From NCBI RefSeq assembly GCF_013141695.1, contig NZ_WHNY01000060.1:372001-436000 (forward strand): DNA of 64,000 nt. Direction: 5' to 3'. The notes under the pieces were generated by a model that was not told where the DNA came from, searched no databases, and was given only the letters and a program-made list of their open reading frames with translations. Below, in pieces: positions 43,787 to 51,942 of this stretch. The translations under genes and the position numbers were made by a program. Source of the stretch: Paenibacillus plantarum. GTDB lineage: Bacteria > Bacillota > Bacilli > Paenibacillales > NBRC-103111. Every line of letters begins with the position of its first letter. Within the stretch, counting starts at the first letter, position 1.

Positions 43787-46579
43787 ATGGTTAAGGGGAA
43801 AGGACGACGTATTTGGTCTATCAGTTTTATGTTGTTGATGGTGTTTACGATTATGAGTACCTACGTCCCTCAAAAAGCATTTGCAACAGATGAGTTCGAC
43901 ACGATGCGGGCTAAGTGGAAAACGATGCTGACGGGGGGAACCTCCTATTCCCCTACGAATGCGGATATTAGCCCGAAAATCGCGTCAATTACAGCAACAG
44001 CACAAGATTATTGGACACGTTTGAACAAAACACCTGACGGTACGACGAACTATCTGTGGAGCGATTTGACAGCTGGCACGCATACGTCTAGTCAAGTAAC
44101 ATCAGGGTTTCGCCGCATTAAGGATATGGCCTTGGCTACACAGACTTATGGCTCTCCGCTTTATGGGAATACACAGCTTATCTCGGATATCATCATGGCG
44201 CTGGATTGGATGAATACGTGGAGATACAGCGATACGAAAGCATCCTACGATAACTGGTGGGATTGGCAAATTGGCGCGCCGATGGCGCTGAATGATTGTG
44301 TCGTTCTCCTTTATGATTCGCTAAGCAGTGCCCAAATTACGAATTACATGAATGCCATTAACAAATATATACCTGCTGTGAATAAAACGGGAGCAAATCT
44401 ATCATGGCAAGCGACAGCCATTATGGTCAGAGCGGTAATTATTAAAGATAGCGCGAAATTAATTGCCGCTCGGGGCTGGTTAACCACACTTTTCCCAAAC
44501 GTTACAACGAGTGACGGATTCTATGAGGATGGTTCCTTCGTGCAACATAATGTTTTTGCCTATACGGGGGGTTATGGGGCTAATCTGCTTGTAGATACCG
44601 CTAACTTGATGTATTTGTTAAAGGGTACCACGTATGAAATTACGAATGCGAACCAGTCGAATGTCTACCAATGGATATATAAGTCCTATCAGCCGCTCTT
44701 GTATAAAGGCGCTATGATGGACATGGTCAGAGGCAGGGAAATCGTCAGATATACGTCACAGGATCGTGAAGCGGGACACTACATTATGCAAGGGATTATT
44801 CGGTTATCTCAAATTGCGCCTACTGCTGATGCTAGTAGACTCAATAGTATGATTAAGTACTGGATAGAAGCCGAAAATCAAAGTACGACTTTAAATAAGT
44901 TCTATGCTGATGCTTCAATTAACATGATTGTCCTGGGACAAGCGATTATGAGTGACTCTGCGGTTGTGTCTGCAAGTGAACTTGTACACTATCAGCAATT
45001 ATCCGCAATGGCTCGGTCGGTTCAGCTGCGCCCAGGTTACGGATTCGGGATTGCCATGTTTTCCAATAAAATTTCGAGCTATGAATCGATTAACAGTGAA
45101 AATGGAAAAGGTTGGTATACAGGCGCAGGCGCAACTTATCTATATAATAACGACCTCAACCAGTTTAGCGAAGACTTCTGGCCAACGGTTAACTTCTATC
45201 GATTACCGGGGACAACCGTCACTTCGGCAACGTATGCGGTAAGTCAATATAATGCAAAGAATTGGGTTGGCGGAACAGATCTTCTCCATGTATATGGTGT
45301 TACGGGCATGGATATGGGCATGACCACGGCTACGCCAAGCACATTAAATGCGAAGAAATCCTGGTTTATGTTTGATGATGAAATCGTAGCGTTAGGTGCG
45401 GGGATTACGAGCACCGATGCTAAGTCAACTGAAACAATTGTGGAGAATCGTAAAATTAACAGTGCAGGCTCCAATGCCTTGACGGTCAATGGGACGGCGC
45501 AATCCACTACGTTGGGATGGTCGCAATCGCTGTCTGGTGTGAGTACCATTCATCTAGCGGGCAATGTGCCAGGTTCGGATATCGGGTATTATTTTCCGAC
45601 GGCACCTGCCATTCAAGCTAAGCGTGAAGCAAGAATCGGCAATTGGAAACAGATCAAATCGACAGGAATCACTTCGGGTACTAACATCACCAGAAACTAT
45701 CTAACGATGTGGTTCGATCATGGTGGATACGCGACGGATCAAACGTATCAGTATGTTATTTTGCCGAATAAGACTAGTGCAGAGGTAACCAGTTATGCCA
45801 ACAATCCGAACATTACCGTCTTGGAGAACTCGGCTAGTGCGCAAGCGGTGAAAGAGAATACGTTGAATATCGTAGGCGTGAATTTCTGGAACGATGCTGT
45901 ATCGACGGTTGGTGGGATTACCTCGAACAAGAAAGCTTCCGTCATGACGAAGGAAACCTCAGGTGAGCTGGACGTATCCATTTCTGATCCGACGCAAGCA
46001 AATACGGGCAGCATTCAAGTTGAAATTAATAAGGCCGCATCGGGAACCATTCTTGCAGATGCCGGAATTACCGTAACGCAGCTGAGCCCAACGATTAAAT
46101 TTACCGTGAACGTGAATGGGGCCAAGGGGAAGGCGTTCAAAGCTAAGTTCAGTTTGGCACCCGTTGCTGCAACCGTCATCGTGGATGATGCCGATAGTAC
46201 GGGCGTTACACTAGCTGGAAGTTGGTCAATTGGCACGAATCTGACCAATAAATATGGCGCGAGCTACTTGCATGACGGTAACACTTATCATGGATTAAAG
46301 AGTGCTGCCTTCACGCCGACGTTAACGGCAGCAGGAACATACAAGGTGTATATGTGGTGGCCTTCCCACACCAATAGGGCAACGAATGCCCAGGTGGATA
46401 TCCTTCATGCCGGTGTAACTTCGACGGTAACCATTGATGAGCAGCAGAATGGCGGACAGTGGAATTTGCTGGGGACGTATACGTTTGATGCAGGTACGTC
46501 GGGTAATGTGAAGGTACGCAACGATGGTGCGAATGGCTATGTGACAGCGGATGCGGTTAAATTTGAGCCGGTTCCTTAA
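43787..46579 (+). CDS. Polysaccharide lyase family 8, xanthan-lyase-like
   Basis: A 930-residue secreted protein. The signal peptide ends near AFATDEFD. The N-terminal (alpha/alpha) toroid contains DNWWDWQIGAPMALNDCV and the catalytic segment DGSFVQHNVFAYTGGYG (His and Tyr, about residues 249-265). The central beta-sandwich part (SYESINSENGKGWYTGAGAT, KSWFMFDDEIVALGAGI, ITSNKKASVMT) is strikingly like xanthan lyase of Bacillus/Paenibacillus GL1; hyaluronate and chondroitin lyases share the fold. From about residue 800 a golvesin-C-like beta domain (VIVDDADSTGVTLAGSW, ADAVKFEPV) is added. It would cleave by beta-elimination. ATG 43787 is chosen for its RBS (GAGAGGGG); the gene ends at a strong terminator. 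Confidence 0.9.
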   Translation: MVKGKGRRIWSISFMLLMVFTIMSTYVPQKAFATDEFDTMRAKWKTMLTGGTSYSPTNADISPKIASITATAQDYWTRLNKTPDGTTNYLWSDLTAGTHTSSQVTSGFRRIKDMALATQTYGSPLYGNTQLISDIIMALDWMNTWRYSDTKASYDNWWDWQIGAPMALNDCVVLLYDSLSSAQITNYMNAINKYIPAVNKTGANLSWQATAIMVRAVIIKDSAKLIAARGWLTTLFPNVTTSDGFYEDGSFVQHNVFAYTGGYGANLLVDTANLMYLLKGTTYEITNANQSNVYQWIYKSYQPLLYKGAMMDMVRGREIVRYTSQDREAGHYIMQGIIRLSQIAPTADASRLNSMIKYWIEAENQSTTLNKFYADASINMIVLGQAIMSDSAVVSASELVHYQQLSAMARSVQLRPGYGFGIAMFSNKISSYESINSENGKGWYTGAGATYLYNNDLNQFSEDFWPTVNFYRLPGTTVTSATYAVSQYNAKNWVGGTDLLHVYGVTGMDMGMTTATPSTLNAKKSWFMFDDEIVALGAGITSTDAKSTETIVENRKINSAGSNALTVNGTAQSTTLGWSQSLSGVSTIHLAGNVPGSDIGYYFPTAPAIQAKREARIGNWKQIKSTGITSGTNITRNYLTMWFDHGGYATDQTYQYVILPNKTSAEVTSYANNPNITVLENSASAQAVKENTLNIVGVNFWNDAVSTVGGITSNKKASVMTKETSGELDVSISDPTQANTGSIQVEINKAASGTILADAGITVTQLSPTIKFTVNVNGAKGKAFKAKFSLAPVAATVIVDDADSTGVTLAGSWSIGTNLTNKYGASYLHDGNTYHGLKSAAFTPTLTAAGTYKVYMWWPSHTNRATNAQVDILHAGVTSTVTIDEQQNGGQWNLLGTYTFDAGTSGNVKVRNDGANGYVTADAVKFEPVP

Positions 46580-46592
46580 TGGGGGGAGAAGG

Positions 46593-46616
46593 AAGAAGCC
46601 GAGAGGCTTCTTTTTT
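46593..46616 (+). terminator. Rho-independent terminator
   Basis: AGAAGCC / GGCTTCT stem with loop GAGA, followed by six T residues, 14 bases after the PL8 gene. Confidence 0.9.
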
Positions 46617-46665
46617 CTTGGTCGCGATCAGGCGGGGCTGATGCGCATCACTTGCGGAGCCCGCG

Positions 46666-46951
46666 TAAGTCGAAAAAATCGACTTAGAGGGCTCGAAAGG
46701 CCGGTCAGCGCTCGCCTAAGTCGAAAAAATCGACTTAGAGAGCTCTGAAGGCCGGTCAGCGCTCGCCTAAGTCGAAAAAATCGACTTAGAGGGCTCCAAA
46801 GGCTGAACAGCGCCTGCGTAAGTCGAAAAAATCGACTTAGAGAGTTCCGAAGGCCCCGCAGCGCGTGTGTAAGTCGAAAAAATCGACTAAAATCGACTTA
46901 GAGAGCTCCGAAGGCCCCGCAGCGCATGTGTTAGTCGAAAAAATCGACTTA
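46666..46951. repeat. Tandem hairpin array, six units, 51-bp pitch
   Basis: Six copies of a 21-bp inverted repeat (arm TAAGTCGA, AAAAA centre, arm TCGACTTA) at 46666, 46717, 46768, 46819, 46870 and 46931. The first five are exactly 51 bp apart. The fifth copy carries a 10-bp internal duplication and the next pitch is 61, that is 51 plus 10. The 30-bp spacers are also similar (GAGGGCTC...GGCC...CAGCGC type). The sixth copy has one base change. A separate hairpin GCGACGCA / TGCGTCGC follows at 46961-46980. The segment lies in a 590-bp gene-free interval 46580-47170. Confidence 0.95.
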
Positions 46952-47096
46952 CTCGCTCTTGCGACGCATCGCTGCGTCGCGTTTCCCCTTAAACCCGACT
47001 AAAACACTCAGTCCAAGGGGTTATATAGGCATTTAGCAAATATTAAAATATAACATAATCATTTAGAGAAAAGCAATATTATTTTCGAGAAAAGAC

Positions 47097-47125
47097 TTGA
47101 TAAAATCATTCAAATGGGTTAATCT
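47097..47125 (+). promoter_or_regulatory. Possible promoter of the Met-rich peptide gene
   Basis: TTGATA (47097-47102), 17-bp spacer, TAATCT (47120-47125). The 8-bp inverted repeat TAATTGTT / AACAATTA (47128-47147, loop GGAA) lies between it and the ribosome binding site and could be an operator or a leader hairpin. Confidence 0.5.
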
Positions 47126-47170
47126 TCTAATTGTTGGAAAACAATTAAGATAGAGAGAGGAGTGGAACGA

Positions 47171-47386
47171 ATGGAAATGATGAGCATGAAAATGATGATG
47201 TCCATGTGCATGGAAGAAATGATGTGCAAAATGAACAACATGAAGATGATGATGGATTGCATGCAAGGTATGGAAATGGCAGACATGATGGATATGGATA
47301 TGATGATGTCCAAAATGCAGTCTTGCGATGAGATGATGACGATGATGATGGGCATGATGCGTGAAATGAAACAAACCGCTGTGTAA
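47171..47386 (+). CDS. Extremely methionine-rich 71-residue peptide
   Basis: A 71-residue frame in which 34 residues are methionine and four are cysteine (positions 13, 19, 30, 52). The first residues read MEMMSMKMMMSMCMEEMMCK. There are many MxM, MxxM and MMM groups, mixed with Lys, Asp and Glu, and no signal peptide. AGAGGAG lies 8 bases upstream of ATG 47171; an in-frame GTG at 47162 overlaps that site. A promoter-like sequence and an inverted repeat precede it, and a terminator follows at 47560-47594. Clusters of Met and Cys are known ligands of Cu(I) and Ag(I) in other proteins, so metal binding is a reasonable guess. No family was recognised. A repeat-driven origin from an ATG-rich tract is also possible. 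Confidence 0.6.
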   Translation: MEMMSMKMMMSMCMEEMMCKMNNMKMMMDCMQGMEMADMMDMDMMMSKMQSCDEMMTMMMGMMREMKQTAV

Positions 47387-47559
47387 GATTCGTCCTTAGG
47401 CAAGGAGTTATCGAACACACACGGTTATCATTGGATTCATACGATGAAATTTGTATGGCAAGTACATATCAATCTGCAAATTGATGCGTACCGTAAGATG
47501 CAATTCTGCAGAGCAGATGACTGCATGCATGGAAATGACGAATAGACATGAACTGATGT

Positions 47560-47594
47560 CCGGTAGAGCGGTAATCCGCATACGGGATTTTTTG
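47560..47594 (+). terminator. Probable terminator after the Met-rich gene
   Basis: An interrupted stem (CCGGTAGAGCGG with CCGCATACGGG, loop TAAT) followed by six T residues. The 170 bases between the Met-rich stop and this site hold no convincing gene. Confidence 0.65.
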
Positions 47595-47600
47595 CATTTT

Positions 47601-47936
47601 CTAGCTATGGTAAGTTGCGTTTAACTGTCTGCCAATTTCGATCCGTTGTAGTTTTAGTCCCCAAACTTCCTCGATTAACCGAGAAGAGACATAGGTGTCT
47701 TCTGTTTCCCTCAATTGTCGATAGAGCTCAAGCATCTTCTTATTGACGGCATCAAATCGGAGCCATAGCTGGCTTATTTGATATTCAAGTGTTGTTTGTT
47801 GCATATATAAGGCTGATTTACTCAGCGTTTGTATAATTTCGTTTTGCCATTGGGTGTCCCCGATTTGCTTCGCATAATTCAACAAATCCAGATAATCATC
47901 TTTCCAGCGTTGCTCTAGTTTCACGGTTTCTAACAT
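47601..47936 (-). CDS. Hypothetical helical protein
   Basis: A 111-residue protein predicted to be nearly all helix, probably a coiled coil (LEQRWKDDYLDLLNYAKQIG, YQISQLWLRFDAVNKKMLE, LRETEDTYVSSRLIEEVWGL). No family was recognised. It reads toward the Met-rich gene terminator and shares no obvious context with the polysaccharide genes. Confidence 0.6.
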   Translation of the reverse strand: MLETVKLEQRWKDDYLDLLNYAKQIGDTQWQNEIIQTLSKSALYMQQTTLEYQISQLWLRFDAVNKKMLELYRQLRETEDTYVSSRLIEEVWGLKLQRIEIGRQLNATYHS

Positions 47937-48315
47937 GGCGTTTACCTCATTCCGTCGTTATACCTAGTATTATACTCGGAATAAACGGGATTGCAAGTAG
48001 GAAATTCATTTAATCCATAAGTTAGTAAAATCGCAGCGCGAACCTAAGCAATAAATCCACTATTCCGATGTTTTTCCAGCTACTATGTCTCTCTCCATCA
48101 CCGAAGAACACTCGCCGCAATCGATGAAATAAAGGATTGGCAGAGAGATGAAATGTAAGCTTGGAGAGCTTATTTGTGATATTTTTAATATTTTCTATTG
48201 GTTGTAATTTCTAAAAAAGTGGTTGTAAATCTTTAATTAAAACCACGCTATCACATGTATTATAATTAGTAGCGCTTTCATTAAGGAGGCGAAATTTATA
48301 AAAGGGGCATACCTG
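47937..48315 (+). promoter_or_regulatory. Promoter region of the GH127 operon
   Basis: This 379-bp gene-free stretch ends in a promoter: TATAAT at 48261-48266 with a weak -35 near 48238. Directly downstream of the -10 is TAGTAGCGCTTTCA (48267-48280), whose right half matches a cre/LacI operator. Just upstream of the -35, GGTTGTAA is repeated at 48200-48207 and 48221-48228, a 21-bp pitch typical of paired AraC-type sites. Nothing else was recognised in 47937-48190. Confidence 0.5.
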
Positions 48316-50292
48316 ATGAGTATTAGATCTATCTCAACACCCGTTCAATTGAAGAACGTGATAATCCAGGATGACTTCTGGTCCCCTTATATTTCATTGA
48401 TTCGCGATGTTGTCGTACCTTACCAATGGGAGGCGCTTAATGATCGAATCGAAGGCAACGAGCCGAGTCATGCCATCCGAAATTTCAGAATCGCTGCCGG
48501 ATTGGAGCAAGGCGACTTCTACGGCATGGTGTTCCAAGATAGCGACGTAGCCAAGTGGCTCGAAGCCGTTGGTTATTTGTTGGAGCAAATGCCGGATTCC
48601 GATCTGGAAAAGATTGCGGACGAAGTCGTCGATCTAATCGCTAAGGCGCAGCATGCGGACGGGTATGTAAATACTTATTTTACACTCAAAGAAACGGCAG
48701 GCAGATGGACGAATCTCGCGGAGTGCCACGAGCTCTACTGCGCGGGTCATCTGATCGAAGCGGCGGTCGCCTATGAGAAGGCAACGGGGAAGGGCAAGAT
48801 TCTGGAAGTAGCTTGCAAACTGGCCGACTGCATCGATGCGACTTTTGGGCCAGAGGATGGAAAGATCAAAGGTTATGACGGGCACCAAGAGATCGAGCTA
48901 GCGCTAATGAAGCTCTACAGAGCCACCTCCAACGATCGTTATATGAAGCTGGCGAAGTTCTTCTTGGACGAGAGAGGGCAGAGTCCCCACTTCTACGATT
49001 TAGAGTTCGATCGCCGGAATGGCGAGACTCATTTCCAAGCGCTGAAGATGGCCAAAGACAAATTTTACAGCCAAGCGCACGTTCCGATTCGCATGCAGCA
49101 GACGGCCGAAGGTCACGCGGTGCGTGTCGTATACATGTGCACGGGTATGGCCGACGTTGCAGCAGCGACTGGAGACGAGGAGTTGTTAAAGGCATGCCGG
49201 GCACTCTGGCATAACATCGTGAACAAGCGGATGTACATTACGGGATCGATCGGCTCGATGTCTTATGGCGAGTCATTCACGCTCGATTACGATTTGCCGA
49301 ATGATACGGCTTACGCCGAGACGTGCGCTTCGATCGGGCTCATCTTCTTCGCCCAGCGCATGCTTCAGATCGAACCTAGAAGCGAGTACGCGGACGTCTT
49401 GGAGAGAGCGCTCTATAACACCGTTATCGGCGGAATGTCTCGCGATGGACAGCACTTCTTCTACGTGAATCCATTGGAAGTTTGGCCTGAAGCGAGCGGT
49501 AAGAATCAGAATTTCGATCACGTGAAGATGCAAAGGCAGCGATGGTTCGGTTGCGCGTGTTGCCCGCCTAATATCGCTAGGTTGCTCGCCTCTCTCGGCA
49601 GCTATATCTACTCGTTCCATGGGCATGCCCTTTATGCTCACTTATATATTGGAAGTCAAGTCACGGTGGAGGTAGATGGGAGCGCCGTTCAGCTTATCCA
49701 GCATTCCGAGTTGCCTTGGAACGGTAACATCAGTTTCGAGCTGAAGATGGATGGGCCCAAAGTCTTCTCCTTGGCTCTTCGGATACCAAGCTGGTGTGCG
49801 TCTTGGGATGTCCGTGTTAACGGGCAACCAGTAGCGGAATCCGCTACGCGCCTGTTGAACGGTTATTTGCATCTCGAACGGAAATGGAACGCCGGTGATA
49901 TCGTCCATTTGGATCTACCAATGAACGTTAGTCCGATGAAAGGCAATCCGGAAATTCGAGAGACCGTAGGTATGGTCGCCATCCAGCGAGGACCGATGGT
50001 GTACTGCCTGGAGGAAGCCGACAATGGCAAAGGGCTGCATAAGCTGATCATCCATCCGGGCTTCGAAGATCAAGTTAGCTTCGATAGCAGCTTGTTAGGC
50101 GGACTGCTTACCATCGACTTAACCGCTTATCGGATTCAAAACGAGGGCTGGAAGGATCAACTGTACCGCGTGAAGGACGAGGATCACTTAGAAGCGACTA
50201 CGGCCCGATTTATCCCTTACTTTGCTTGGGCGAACCGGGGGAGCGGCGAAATGAGAGTGTGGATTAGAGAAAATACGGTTTTACCCTCATGA
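48316..50292 (+). CDS. GH127 beta-L-arabinofuranosidase
   Basis: A 658-residue cytoplasmic protein. The start MSIRSISTPVQLKNVIIQDD, then FWSPYISLIRDVVVPYQWEA, followed by an (alpha/alpha)6 barrel, is the HypBA1/GH127 pattern. The catalytic zinc site is seen in WFGCACCPPNIARLL (about residues 410-424), which carries the Cys cluster where one Cys is the nucleophile, with the glutamate ligand expected nearby. GH127 enzymes release beta-L-arabinofuranose from arabinan or glycoprotein side chains. It heads a unit with the MalEFG-type transporter. The RBS AAAGGGG precedes ATG 48316. Length and motifs are complete. Confidence 0.93.
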   Translation: MSIRSISTPVQLKNVIIQDDFWSPYISLIRDVVVPYQWEALNDRIEGNEPSHAIRNFRIAAGLEQGDFYGMVFQDSDVAKWLEAVGYLLEQMPDSDLEKIADEVVDLIAKAQHADGYVNTYFTLKETAGRWTNLAECHELYCAGHLIEAAVAYEKATGKGKILEVACKLADCIDATFGPEDGKIKGYDGHQEIELALMKLYRATSNDRYMKLAKFFLDERGQSPHFYDLEFDRRNGETHFQALKMAKDKFYSQAHVPIRMQQTAEGHAVRVVYMCTGMADVAAATGDEELLKACRALWHNIVNKRMYITGSIGSMSYGESFTLDYDLPNDTAYAETCASIGLIFFAQRMLQIEPRSEYADVLERALYNTVIGGMSRDGQHFFYVNPLEVWPEASGKNQNFDHVKMQRQRWFGCACCPPNIARLLASLGSYIYSFHGHALYAHLYIGSQVTVEVDGSAVQLIQHSELPWNGNISFELKMDGPKVFSLALRIPSWCASWDVRVNGQPVAESATRLLNGYLHLERKWNAGDIVHLDLPMNVSPMKGNPEIRETVGMVAIQRGPMVYCLEEADNGKGLHKLIIHPGFEDQVSFDSSLLGGLLTIDLTAYRIQNEGWKDQLYRVKDEDHLEATTARFIPYFAWANRGSGEMRVWIRENTVLPS

Positions 50293-50444
50293 GGTGCAAG
50301 GATAGATCACGCTTGTTAACTCTGGTCAAGGAGGGAAGGGTGCAATCGACAATATAACAGTCTTAATAGTCAGATGAAATATTCCCTGCCAACGCGGGAG
50401 GAATCAAGGAGTGACGGCGAATTATATATGATGGAGGGGTTAAT

Positions 50445-51857
50445 ATGAAAACAATGAAAAAAGGATTCATGGTTAGCGTATCAATGGTCTTGATCTTAAG
50501 CATGATGGCTGGATGCTCCACGAATAACGATAAACCAAGCGCATCGCCAATCGGAGAAGCAGCTACAAAAGCACCAGAGAAGACGGCAGCTCCTTCCACG
50601 GAGAAGGTTAAAATTACCTATTCGATGTGGGGAAGTGAGGCTGAAGGAAGCACAACCCAGGCAGCGGCGGATAAGTTTAATGCTTCTCAAAACAGAATCG
50701 AAGTCAAAGTGCAAGCGATTCCTTGGGAAAACTACATGACCAAACTGAATACGCAGGCAACGGCAGGTCAATTACCAGATACGGGAATATTGAAGGAGGA
50801 TGGCGTTATCCAGTGGTCCTCCGATGGTATGTTGAATGATGTAAGTGCCATGTACTCGGGAAGTGACAGCAAGCCGCTGGATAGCCTAGCTTACAAATAT
50901 CAAGGCAAAACCGTAGCCTATGCCGCTGCGAATGAAATCTTGCTCCTTTATTACAACAAAGACATGTTCGACAAAGCGAAAGTACCTTATCCGCCATCCG
51001 CACTCGATAAAGCATGGACATGGGATGAATTCGTAGCAACGGCCAAAAAGCTGACGGTCGATAAGAATGGCAAACATGCTGACGAGGCAGGATTTAATCC
51101 GCAGAGCATCGTTCAGTATGGTGCATCCGTTGAAAATCTGGCATGGCAGTTGGAAGCCTGGGTGCTCAGCAATGGCGGCGGTTTCTATTCGGCTGACGGT
51201 ACATCAGTGCGAATCGGGGAAGACGCCAGTATCGAAGCGATTCAGAAAGTCGCGGATCTGTACTTGAAAGACCATGTTGCCCCGTTGTCTGTTGGACAGA
51301 CCGATGATGGCATTCAGCGTACCATTATCGCAGGAACGGTTGCCATGGCCACGAACGGCCAGTGGAACATAGGAACTAGCTTGAATGCAGCTAAGGATGC
51401 AGGACTGAAATATGGCGTAGCCGTGTTACCTTACTTAAAGGAAAAGGTTACCCTCAACACGGGTGGTGCCAATGTCGTATTCTCTCAGACCAAGCATCCG
51501 AAAGAAGCTATGGAATGGCTCAAATGGTACACGGCAGAAGAAAACAACTGGGGACTCATCTCATCGGGTATTTGGATGCCAACACTGAAAAAGTGGTATA
51601 CGGATGAAACGCTTACCCATAAATGGGTCGACAATAAGAACTTCCCTCCGTACAACGAATACAAGTCCGCTGTAGTCGATTATGCGCAATCCTCAGCCGC
51701 GAGACCCGCTTCTTGGTTCTACACGAATCATACGACGGACTTTAACACCTTGTTGGGATCGACTTTGGGAGATGTTTGGACAGGAAAAACTTCCGCCAAG
51801 GACGCTATTTCCAAAAATCTCGAAGCTTTAAAAGCAGCCAATAAAGGTAAAAAATAA
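50445..51857 (+). CDS. Extracellular sugar-binding lipoprotein, MalE-like
   Basis: A 470-residue lipoprotein with lipobox MMAGC, then a Ser/Ala/Pro linker. The mature domain reads KITYSMWGSEAEGSTTQAAA then NASQNRIEVKVQAIPWENY, followed by YYNKDMF and KAWTWDEFVATAKKLTVD, a typical SBP_bac_1 pattern for oligosaccharide capture. It delivers sugar to the two permeases downstream. It begins 152 bases after the GH127 stop, and a hairpin with a small leader frame (51866-51956) lies between it and the permeases. Confidence 0.92.
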   Translation: MKTMKKGFMVSVSMVLILSMMAGCSTNNDKPSASPIGEAATKAPEKTAAPSTEKVKITYSMWGSEAEGSTTQAAADKFNASQNRIEVKVQAIPWENYMTKLNTQATAGQLPDTGILKEDGVIQWSSDGMLNDVSAMYSGSDSKPLDSLAYKYQGKTVAYAAANEILLLYYNKDMFDKAKVPYPPSALDKAWTWDEFVATAKKLTVDKNGKHADEAGFNPQSIVQYGASVENLAWQLEAWVLSNGGGFYSADGTSVRIGEDASIEAIQKVADLYLKDHVAPLSVGQTDDGIQRTIIAGTVAMATNGQWNIGTSLNAAKDAGLKYGVAVLPYLKEKVTLNTGGANVVFSQTKHPKEAMEWLKWYTAEENNWGLISSGIWMPTLKKWYTDETLTHKWVDNKNFPPYNEYKSAVVDYAQSSAARPASWFYTNHTTDFNTLLGSTLGDVWTGKTSAKDAISKNLEALKAANKGKK

Positions 51858-51865
51858 CGTATAGG

Positions 51866-51918
51866 AAGGATGATCGCCATGAACAACCGCCAAAAACAAG
51901 CAAGCGGCGGTCATCCTT
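51866..51918 (+). promoter_or_regulatory. Intercistronic hairpin between binding protein and permeases
   Basis: AAGGATGATCGCC (51866-51878) pairs with GGCGGTCATCCTT (51906-51918); a G-C pair at the base extends it to 14 bp. The loop carries an ATG that opens a 25-codon frame (51879-51956) overlapping the permease start at 51943. It may limit permease synthesis relative to the binding protein. Confidence 0.6.
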
Positions 51919-51942
51919 CACATACGAGGTGGGGGGCAAGAT

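Noticed and set aside
46666-46951. CRISPR array
   Set aside because: The repeats are regular, but the spacers are near-identical to each other, the core is a 21-bp palindrome with a poly-A centre, and no cas genes are present.
47063-47420. His-rich and Cys/Ser-rich minus-strand frames opposite the Met-rich gene
   Set aside because: They are the antisense of ATG repeats (CAT gives His) and have no start signals of their own.
47444-47545. A 33-codon frame downstream of the Met-rich gene
   Set aside because: No ribosome binding site and no protein-like pattern; more likely untranslated 3' sequence before the terminator.
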